Assembly: GCA_910588315.1 (NCBI GenBank)
Contig: CAJUQF010000009.1
Coordinates: forward strand, 1-40,255
Length of the DNA stretch: 40,255 bases
DNA from: an uncultured Christensenellaceae bacterium
GTDB taxonomy: Bacteria > Bacillota > Clostridia > Christensenellales > Pumilibacteraceae
Reading direction: 5' to 3'
Shown here: positions 16,985 through 23,848 of the stretch, piece after piece
Layout of the letters: each line of letters begins with the position of its first letter
Position numbering within the stretch: the stretch's first letter is position 1
Notes under the pieces: generated by a model
Told to the model about the DNA's origin: nothing
Databases searched by the model: none
The model's input: only the letters and a program-made list of their open reading frames with translations
Position numbers and translations under genes: made by a program

Positions 16985-17562
16985 TGTTAAACGAAAAAGT
17001 AATAGCGAAGAGTGAAGAAGATCGGTGGAATTTATTTATGAGATTTCTCGACTTCGCTCGAAATGACATAGTGTGTTGTAGATTGTCCGTATTATTATGC
17101 AAAGTACATCCGGTGTGTAATTCGTAGGGCAGGCAGACCGTCTGCCGTTACTTTGCTTGTGCTTTGCCACTGCGGGACGCAAGGGTCTGCGTCCCCTACG
17201 AACATCTTTCTGTTATGCTTTACGATAAGCTTTTTTATTGTGTAATTCGTAGGGCGCGACGCACTGCGTGCGAGTGAATAAGTAATAGTGAAGAGCGAAT
17301 AGGTGCGGTCGAACTTTATTTATTAGATTTCTCGACTTCGCTCGAAATGACACAGGGAGTTGATGATCGTCCGTTTTATTATGCAAAGCACATTCATTGC
17401 GTAATTCGTAGGGCGGTCAGACCCTTGACCGCCGTTTCTTCGATTATTGCTTTGCCACTGCGGAGCGCAAGGAGGTCTAAAGCTCCCTACGAATGTCGTT
17501 TCTGTTATTGCTTTACGTTAAGCATTTACATTGTGTAATTCGTATGGCGCGACGCCCCGGCG
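16985..17562. repeat. Repeat island 3: two tandem composite C-B-A modules between ecfT and truA
   Basis: Non-coding. Two copies of a composite about 278 bp apart are seen. Copy 1: family C at about 16997, family B at 17042-17068, family A left arm at about 17117 and right arm (GGGACGCA/TGCGTCCC stem) to about 17200. Copy 2: C at about 17275, B at 17325-17351, A left arm at about 17402 (stem GGCGGTCA/TGACCGCC, loop GACCCT) and a degraded right arm to about 17490. Additional single left arms lie at about 17242 and 17538. The last arm runs straight into the stop codon of ecfT at 17564. No gene is visible. Confidence 0.85.
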
Positions 17563-17563
17563 T

Positions 17564-18403
17564 TTAAACACCGAGTACCTGTATAAACGCCCAACCGAAC
17601 CAATTATATTTAAGGAACAGTATCGCGACGGTAACGGCGCACCAGAACAGCAAGCCCAATACGTCGCCGACGCGGAAGTGCAATTTTTTCATGCGAGTAC
17701 GGCCTTTCGCGCCGCGGTAACAGCGGCTGTCCATGGCGTCGGCGAGATCGTCCGCACGCCGAAAACTCGACACGAAAAGCGGTATAAGCACCGGTATCAT
17801 GGCTTTGATCTTTTTAAACGGATTCTTGGATTCGAACGCCGCACCGCGCGCCTTTTGCGCATTGATTATCTTGTCGGTCTCTTCGATGAGCGTGGGGATA
17901 AGCCTTAGCGCAATGCTCATAATAAGCGCGAGTTCGTGTACGGGAAATTTGATCAGTTTAAGCGGCGACATCAGGCTCTCCAACCCGTCACACAGCTCGG
18001 TGGGCGTGGACGTGAGCGTCAGTATCGTCGGCATGAGTATGAGCAGGATAAGCCGCCAACCGAGTTTCAGCGCCGCATATATACCGTTAAGATAGATATG
18101 AAATATCCCCCACTCGGCAAGCGGTTTGCTGCCCGTATCGGTATAGAAGATCATCATGAGCAGCGTGGTGATAATGAGTATCACTATTATCACTTTAAGG
18201 CTTTTAAGCACTTTGAGTATGGGTACGCGCGAAAGCAATATCGTCACGACAACGAAAAATGTCATCAGTCCGAACGAGAAAAAACTTTCGCAGAAAAACA
18301 CGGTCACCAAGTACAGTATGAGTATAACAAGTTTGAATCTCGGGTCGGCGCGGTGGATTATCGAGTTCGCGGGATAGTACTGACCCATTGCTACGTCACG
18401 CAT
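17564..18403 (-). CDS. ecfT: ECF transporter T component, EcfT
   Basis: A 279-residue membrane coupling subunit of an energy-coupling factor (vitamin/metal) importer. It shows the N-terminal signature YYPANSIIHRADPRFKL, several hydrophobic helices, and the two Ala-Arg-Gly-type coupling motifs in its cytoplasmic helices (QKARGAAF and DSRCYRGAKGRT) that contact the ATPases. The ATG at 18403 was preferred over a GTG two codons upstream because GGCGGG precedes it at proper spacing; either way it overlaps the end of ecfA2 (8 bp with the ATG). Third gene of ecfA1-ecfA2-ecfT. No substrate-binding S component is in the window, so this is probably the shared group II module serving several S proteins. 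Confidence 0.93.
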   Translation of the reverse strand: MRDVAMGQYYPANSIIHRADPRFKLVILILYLVTVFFCESFFSFGLMTFFVVVTILLSRVPILKVLKSLKVIIVILIITTLLMMIFYTDTGSKPLAEWGIFHIYLNGIYAALKLGWRLILLILMPTILTLTSTPTELCDGLESLMSPLKLIKFPVHELALIMSIALRLIPTLIEETDKIINAQKARGAAFESKNPFKKIKAMIPVLIPLFVSSFRRADDLADAMDSRCYRGAKGRTRMKKLHFRVGDVLGLLFWCAVTVAILFLKYNWFGWAFIQVLGV

Positions 18404-19250
18404 GTTCACCCGCCTTCAGAATAGCGTCCACAAGTTCGCTTTCCGTAATTATTCCCCTGTCGATCGCGACGCCCGCACGCGCAAGTTCCGACGCTATCTC
18501 GGTCACGAGCGGCAGTTCCACGTTGCACTCGGCGAGCAATTCTTCCGAACCGAACAGCTCGCGCGGCGAAAACACGCCTTTGACCCTGCCCTTATGCAAA
18601 ACCGCTATCTTATTGCAATACTCGGCGATCTCGTCCATGTTGTGCGAAATCATGACTATCGTCGGGCAGAACTCTTTCGCGTTTAAAACAAGCTTCATTA
18701 TATCGCGTTTCCCGAGCGGATCGAGTCCCGCGGTCGGCTCGTCGAGAACGAGTATCTCCGGGCGCATGGCAAGCACGCCCGCGAGCGCGACCCTGCGCTT
18801 TTGTCCGCCGGACAGCTCAAACGGCGAACGCTCGGCGATCTCGTCGTAATCGAGTCCGACAAGTTCTATCGCCTGCTTTGCGCGCGCCTTTTGCTCGTCG
18901 ACGGACAGTCCCAGATTTTTCGGTCCGAACATAACGTCCTTGACGACGGTATCGTCGAAAAGCTGATGCTCCGGATATTGAAACACCATGCCGACCTTGG
19001 CGCGCAGTTTTTTAAGGTCTATCTTTTTAGCCGACAGATCGATATCGTCGACAAGCACCGTGCCGCTGTTTTTCTGCACGCGCGTCAACGCATTGAAATG
19101 CGAAACGAGCGTCGACTTGCCCGCACCGGTATTACCGATTATACCGAAAAAATCGCCCGTCTCGATATCGAGTTCGATATCGAAAAGCGCTTGAGCGGAA
19201 AACGGAGTTTTGGGGCTGTACACGTACGAAAGCTTGTCCACTCTTATCAT
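18396..19250 (-). CDS. ecfA2: ECF transporter ATP-binding protein EcfA2
   Basis: A 284-residue ATPase. Walker A GNTGAGKST (residues 39-47), signature LSGGQKRRVALAGVL, Walker B ILVLDEPTAGLD, switch His in MISHNMDE. The N-terminal extension with YSPKTPFSAQALFDI is typical of EcfA2 rather than EcfA1. It pairs with EcfA1 to energise EcfT. It overlaps ecfA1 by 4 bp (ATGA) and ecfT by 8 bp, so all three are translationally coupled. Confidence 0.93.
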   Translation of the reverse strand: MIRVDKLSYVYSPKTPFSAQALFDIELDIETGDFFGIIGNTGAGKSTLVSHFNALTRVQKNSGTVLVDDIDLSAKKIDLKKLRAKVGMVFQYPEHQLFDDTVVKDVMFGPKNLGLSVDEQKARAKQAIELVGLDYDEIAERSPFELSGGQKRRVALAGVLAMRPEILVLDEPTAGLDPLGKRDIMKLVLNAKEFCPTIVMISHNMDEIAEYCNKIAVLHKGRVKGVFSPRELFGSEELLAECNVELPLVTEIASELARAGVAIDRGIITESELVDAILKAGEHA

Positions 19251-20089
19251 GCCGCACCCCCGATCCTTTTGGCGACGGCAGCGACGAGCGCTTCGGTCGA
19301 GAGCGGCACGCCCACATTCATGCCGCGCGAATTAAGCTCGCGCGCGACGCGCACATACACCGGCAGTTCCAGTCCGACGCGCGAAAAAAGTTCGCCGTCC
19401 GAGAAAAGTTCTTTGCCGCCGTCGGCTGCTATCTCGCCGCGATCTAATATTATTATCCTGTCCGCCTCGACCGCTTCTTCCATGAAATGCGTTATCATGA
19501 CGACCGCCATGTTTTCTTCGCGATTGAGCTTTTTGACGACGCTCATCACTTCGCGCCTGCCGGCGGGATCGAGCATGCCCGTCGCCTCGTCGAGTATCAT
19601 AAGCTCGGGCTTGAGCGCCAGAACGCCGGCAATGGCGACGCGCTGTTTCTGCCCGCCCGAAAGCCGTGTCGGTCCGCTCTTTGCGTAATCGAGCATACCC
19701 ACGCTCTTCAAAGCAAAATCAACGCGCGCGCGTATCTCGTCGGGCGGCAAACCGAGGTTTTCCGGTCCGAACGCAACGTCGTCCTCGACAATGGTCGTCA
19801 CCATCTGGTTGTCGGGATTCTGGAATACCACGCCTATCTTTTTACGTATCTCGATAAGATCGGATTTTTTCTCGGTATCGAGTCCGTCGACTGTTACGCT
19901 GCCGTTGTCCGGAAGTATAAGCCCGTTACACAGCCGCGCGAGCGTGGATTTGCCCGAGCCGTTGCACCCGACAAGCGCGACGAACTGTCCGCGCTCGACG
20001 GAAAACGACACGTTCTTCAACGCTTGAATATATTCGTCGTCGCCGCTCGGATACGAGTAGTCGACGTTTTTGAACTCGATAAAAGGCAT
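19247..20089 (-). CDS. ecfA1: ECF transporter ATP-binding protein EcfA1
   Basis: A 280-residue ATPase and first gene of the ecf operon. Walker A GCNGSGKST (residues 41-49), Q-loop FQNPDNQM, signature LSGGQKQRVAIAGVL, Walker B LMILDEATGMLD, switch His in MITHFMEEA. Strong candidate promoter directly upstream, with the start codon only 6 nt from the -10 element, so the transcript is predicted to begin at or next to the ATG. Its product pairs with EcfA2 and EcfT. Confidence 0.93.
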   Translation of the reverse strand: MPFIEFKNVDYSYPSGDDEYIQALKNVSFSVERGQFVALVGCNGSGKSTLARLCNGLILPDNGSVTVDGLDTEKKSDLIEIRKKIGVVFQNPDNQMVTTIVEDDVAFGPENLGLPPDEIRARVDFALKSVGMLDYAKSGPTRLSGGQKQRVAIAGVLALKPELMILDEATGMLDPAGRREVMSVVKKLNREENMAVVMITHFMEEAVEADRIIILDRGEIAADGGKELFSDGELFSRVGLELPVYVRVARELNSRGMNVGVPLSTEALVAAVAKRIGGAA

Positions 20090-20095
20090 AGCAAA

Positions 20096-20124
20096 ATTGT
20101 ATCACCTTGAAACGGATATGTCAA
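20096..20124 (-). promoter_or_regulatory. Promoter of ecfA1-ecfA2-ecfT, predicted leaderless
   Basis: On the minus strand a perfect -35 TTGACA (20119-20124), a 17-bp spacer and a -10 TACAAT (20096-20101) are followed after 6 nt by the ATG at 20089. An AAGGTGA in the spacer cannot act as ribosome site because it would not be transcribed from this start. Confidence 0.7.
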
Positions 20125-20199
20125 GTCTATGCAAAGTTCGGATTATCGTTTTATATTCTCTCAAATAAATATCCGTAATTCCCCATTAATTATGTCGTA

Positions 20200-20520
20200 T
20201 AATTTTTATGCTGTAAATTCGTAAAGCGCATCATTGACCGCCGTTTCTTTGATTATCGCTTTTTCACAAGCGGAGCGCATGGGTCTGCGCTCCCTACGAA
20301 AGTCGATTCTGTTATTACTTTACAATAAAATTGAGAGCCTGTATGATAATAACCGTCATTCCCATTACATATCGCAAAGCATTTACATTGTGTAATTCGT
20401 AGGGCAGGCAGACCCTTGCCTGCCGTATCTTTGATTATTGTCTTGTCCATACACGGAGCGCATGGGTCTGCGCTCCCTACAAAGTTCTTTCCATAATTTC
20501 TTTACGATACATTCCATATC
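20200..20520. repeat. Repeat island 4: two family A elements
   Basis: Non-coding stretch between ecfA1 and the GH36 gene. A first element has a degraded left arm (ATTCGTAAAGC at about 20216) and an intact right arm near 20270-20305. The second is intact: TTCGTAGGG at 20396-20404, left hairpin 20403-20424 (8-bp stem GGCAGGCA/TGCCTGCC, loop GACCCT), right hairpin 20455-20476 (stem GGAGCGCA/TGCGCTCC, loop TGGGTC), CCCTACAAA at 20475-20483. The remaining bases to 20560 are A/T-rich with nothing recognised. Confidence 0.85.
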
Positions 20521-20560
20521 CGAATATGCGTATACATCGACTCCGTTATTGCTTTACCGC

Positions 20561-20595
20561 AAAAAATCCGAAAGCGTTTATTGCTTTCGGATTTT
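20561..20595 (-). terminator. Intrinsic terminator of the GH36 operon
   Basis: A perfect 13-bp stem (AAAATCCGAAAGC at 20563-20575 with 20583-20595, 7-nt loop) is followed on the minus strand by six T residues. It starts 24 bp past the stop at 20619. Confidence 0.9.
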
Positions 20596-20618
20596 CGATC
20601 ATGTTCATAAAAGTCTGT

Positions 20619-22778
20619 TTATAAACTTTCGACGTACAGTATCAATGCGGTACGCGGATCGTCGGCTCTTACGCGCAAGCCTTTTATGAGCGCGCTGCCT
20701 TTGACCTTTGCGATATCGAGTTTGCCGTCGACGTCGCGCACACGATAATACTTGTTGGGATTGACGCCCTTGACGCTCAGCGAGATCTCTTCGATATCGC
20801 AATCTACGGGGCGCACGGCGGTAATGACGCCGCTGTCGATCTCGTCGTCGAAATACATGTATGCCGTCCACTCAGTCGTACAGTTTTCGCCGCGATAAGG
20901 CGTGAGATTGTAAAAATCTTTACAGAAATATTTCTCATACTCGGCACGCTCTTTCTTGTACTTTTTGAGCAGATCGTAATCGAAGTTATCGTCAATGTAA
21001 TATTGAATAAACGGAAGATTCGCCGTGCGCAATACGTACGTGTCGCATACGCCCGGTCCTATCTGAACCGTCCCTTCCTTTCCCTGCCCGGTACTATACG
21101 GCAGCCAACGCGTGAGCGTCTGCGTTATGGCAAGACGGAGCGCAGCGCTTGTTCTGTCCGAGTCGCTGCGGTTGAGCGGCAAGGATCGGCGCATCGATTC
21201 CAAGCTGTTTCTGCCGCCGCCCGACGCGCAACTGTCGATGTACGTGCATTTACCGGTATCGGCAAAATATTCGAGCAGTTCGTCCCATAGCAAGTAATGA
21301 CCCTGCATATACAGATTTTCGGTTATGCCCTTGCGGTCTTTGCCCTGATATCCGTCGCCGACGCTCCAAAAATGCCCGGGGTCCATATTGAAGTCCTCGC
21401 GGTAAAAGCTCGCCCCCGACTTTTCCATTGCGGATATTATGCGTCCGAGTACCCATTGCCGCGCCGCCGGTATTCCCAAGTTATGCAGATAAGCATTGTT
21501 ATTTCCGGCGTCGGACAGTACCCAACTGCGATCGTAGCCGTAATTTCTCACCATGCCGTCGAGGTGCGTCACGCGCTCCGGCTCGAACCACAAAAGCGTT
21601 CTGCTGCCGTGCTTTTCGCAATACTCGGTATTTTCTTCTATCGCGCCGTCGCCCCACTTGACTTCGTCGAACTCCCATGTACCGACCGTTCCCCACCAGT
21701 CTTCGGGAACTGTGTTGCCGTACGGGTCGGAATACCAGCCCGCATCCAGCCAGCGGAAATCGGCGGTGCCGCCGTTCTCGTAAAACCGCGAGAACGACGG
21801 ATACCAGGTATTGCGGTCCTCCGTGATACTGCCGTCTGCGCCGTTGAGATTATGCGTATCGTAAATCGCAAGCACGGAATCGTGCGGCTGTACCTTTTGC
21901 GTGCGCGTGCCGTCCTCGTACGGCATGTTGCAGTCGACAAACCACTTACGCCACATGTTCATGGCGGTGTCCTCGTCGGCGTCGTAGTACCTTACAAACG
22001 CCATGAGCGGCGTGCGAATCTTTTCGCCCGGTTTTAAGTACGTACACATATCCACCGTGCCGGTACCGGTGTAATGCGCCTTACCCGCTGCTTTATCGAA
22101 CTCGAAGTTCGCTTCCCACGTGCCGTCCCAACCTATGGCAAGAAGAGTGCCGTTGCCCTTTGCTTCCAAATTGAAGTACGGGAAATACGTGTGGCATGCT
22201 CTGCCGCGCGTCGACTTGAACCCGACCGCCTTTTCGCCGAGATCGAAGTCATACGGAAGATAATGATAATCGTAATCGCCGTATATGCCTTTGAGCCGTG
22301 CGCCGTCGCAGTCGAGCGCGATATCCGCCGCGTTTACCTGCTTTATGACGCCGCTGTCGGTTTTGCCTTTATTCTCGAAGTACACGGTGTAATCGAACGC
22401 GCTGTATTCGGGGTAAACAGCCGATACGAGCGTGACGTTGAGCTCGCCGCGGAAGTTGAACACCGTGGTCGTCTTGGTGCCGCCGTCCACTTTTTCTTCG
22501 GTCTTTTCAATCACTTGGAAATGCTTTTTGGGAAAACCGGCGTAATACTTGTTATCGTAAACGAAATTTACGGGGAACGTCTCGGGATTCTCGAGCATCG
22601 CGTAGTACTCTTTTTCCACTTTAGTCATAACAACCTCCGAAGATGTTTTATCGGTATCTTTTGCGCCGTTATCGGCGTTGCGCGTCGCGGCGATGCCCGA
22701 CGTGCCGCAAGCGCAATTTATAACGCCCATCGCTGCCGCAAGTACCGCCGTAGTAAATTTTTTAAAAGCTTTATTCAT
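20619..22778 (-). CDS. GH36-like (melibiase family) lipoprotein with altered acid/base residue
   Basis: A 719-residue lipid-anchored protein related to GH36 alpha-galactosidases. The N-terminus is a lipoprotein signal (cysteines in VINCACG). A beta-sandwich region precedes the barrel, which carries the family landmarks FRWLDAGWYSDPYG, LLWFEPERV, the nucleophile in YREDFNMD (Asp462) and DSCASGGGR. In GH36 the latter motif continues R-x-Asp, the Asp being the acid/base; here it reads RNS, with Ser525 at that place. The nucleophile is therefore kept and the acid/base appears lost. Activity may be weak, altered or absent. Third gene of an operon; it overlaps the preceding gene by 8 bp with GGAG nearby, so it is coupled. 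Family assignment good, the effect of the Ser is inference. Confidence 0.82.
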   Translation of the reverse strand: MNKAFKKFTTAVLAAAMGVINCACGTSGIAATRNADNGAKDTDKTSSEVVMTKVEKEYYAMLENPETFPVNFVYDNKYYAGFPKKHFQVIEKTEEKVDGGTKTTTVFNFRGELNVTLVSAVYPEYSAFDYTVYFENKGKTDSGVIKQVNAADIALDCDGARLKGIYGDYDYHYLPYDFDLGEKAVGFKSTRGRACHTYFPYFNLEAKGNGTLLAIGWDGTWEANFEFDKAAGKAHYTGTGTVDMCTYLKPGEKIRTPLMAFVRYYDADEDTAMNMWRKWFVDCNMPYEDGTRTQKVQPHDSVLAIYDTHNLNGADGSITEDRNTWYPSFSRFYENGGTADFRWLDAGWYSDPYGNTVPEDWWGTVGTWEFDEVKWGDGAIEENTEYCEKHGSRTLLWFEPERVTHLDGMVRNYGYDRSWVLSDAGNNNAYLHNLGIPAARQWVLGRIISAMEKSGASFYREDFNMDPGHFWSVGDGYQGKDRKGITENLYMQGHYLLWDELLEYFADTGKCTYIDSCASGGGRNSLESMRRSLPLNRSDSDRTSAALRLAITQTLTRWLPYSTGQGKEGTVQIGPGVCDTYVLRTANLPFIQYYIDDNFDYDLLKKYKKERAEYEKYFCKDFYNLTPYRGENCTTEWTAYMYFDDEIDSGVITAVRPVDCDIEEISLSVKGVNPNKYYRVRDVDGKLDIAKVKGSALIKGLRVRADDPRTALILYVESL

Positions 22779-23841
22779 TGCCGCTCGCTCCTTTTTTGAA
22801 TTTATACTCGACTGCGCCGTCCACTCTGTGTTTAAGCAATTTATATAGAGTCGACAAATCGTCGTCCGCGTTTTCTATCCGATTTAAAACGACCGATATA
22901 GACGCAACGGTATTTTTGGTATAGCGCGATCCGTTTGCGACTATCTCTCTCGCGCGCAGGACGAGTTCATCCAGTTCTTTTTGAGTTACCGTCTTTGTAA
23001 GCGCGTTTTGCGCCTTTTCGATATTACATAGAGCCGTGTCGACGGCGTACTGCGAAACGCCGTTTAGCGCGTCGCGCCCTGCCGCGACCGCCGCCCTAAG
23101 CGCGTCCGCCGACTCCGCCGTGTACGGCGCGTAATCGAAACTTTCGAGTTCGGCTAATTTGCTCGCGAGCGCCGCCGTCTCCACTTGTATCGCGGGCGAC
23201 GTCACCGCGAAATTTTCGAAATAGTTGGGCGCATAGAAACAGCGCAGACCCACGCTTCCCGATCCTGCCCCGATTTCGTAAGAGAACAGCCGCCCGTTAA
23301 AATCGGTGTACGCGCTTAACGTACCGCCTTGCACCGTCACCTTTAAATGTACGGTATCGGAAAAACACGGCACAAACTCGGCTATAGCCCGCTCGCCCAT
23401 ATATTTGCCGTTTTTAAACTCGTGCAATTTTACTGTGTATGTTTTATTGCCGACTATGCGTTCGACCTGAACGTCCCAGGCTGTTATCGCGTCCAAGCTG
23501 TTGCCGGGATCGCGCGCCTGCACATAAATCCCCGCGTCTATTTTGCCGCCGGGGTTGATCGACGAAATATCCACTTCGACCTGAACGTCGGAAAAAGTCC
23601 CGCCGCGATATATCGCTTTCGACTCGCAAAGCGTCGGCGCATACAGTTTACCGTCCAGCATATACATCGGTTGTTTAAATTCGGCGTATAAATCGAAATC
23701 ATGCCGATCGCTTGATTCGAAAGTTACCGTATGCGTGCCGCCGTCCACTTCGGGCGCTTCCGCGACAACCGGCAACGAAAAGCAAAAAGTCAGACACAGC
23801 GCGACGAGGAGAAAACAAAATATATTTTTGGTTTTAATCAT
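22771..23841 (-). CDS. Secreted LamG-like protein with C-terminal helical FIVAR-type repeats
   Basis: A 356-residue exported protein. Residues 1-28 form a signal peptide (IFCFLLVALCLTFCFSLPVVAEA) without a convincing lipobox. Residues about 35-220 look like a concanavalin/LamG sandwich of the type found with DUF1080: FSDVQVEVDISS, DAGIYVQARDPGN, GLRCFYAPNYFENFAV. Residues about 230-345 contain two helical segments resembling FIVAR modules (LRAAVAAGRDALNGVSQYAVDTALCNIEKAQNAL). No catalytic motif is evident. Start at 23841 has AAGGAG about 12 nt upstream. It lies 7 bp after the large lipoprotein gene and overlaps the GH36-like gene, so these three form one operon. A carbohydrate-binding role is inferred from the fold only. 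Confidence 0.75.
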   Translation of the reverse strand: MIKTKNIFCFLLVALCLTFCFSLPVVAEAPEVDGGTHTVTFESSDRHDFDLYAEFKQPMYMLDGKLYAPTLCESKAIYRGGTFSDVQVEVDISSINPGGKIDAGIYVQARDPGNSLDAITAWDVQVERIVGNKTYTVKLHEFKNGKYMGERAIAEFVPCFSDTVHLKVTVQGGTLSAYTDFNGRLFSYEIGAGSGSVGLRCFYAPNYFENFAVTSPAIQVETAALASKLAELESFDYAPYTAESADALRAAVAAGRDALNGVSQYAVDTALCNIEKAQNALTKTVTQKELDELVLRAREIVANGSRYTKNTVASISVVLNRIENADDDLSTLYKLLKHRVDGAVEYKFKKGASGNE

Positions 23842-23848
23842 GTCCGTT

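Noticed and set aside
20090..20200. Possible riboswitch leader before the ecf operon
   Set aside because: The strong promoter lies 6 nt from the ecfA1 start, leaving no leader. ECF modules of this shared type are usually not riboswitch-controlled; S components are.
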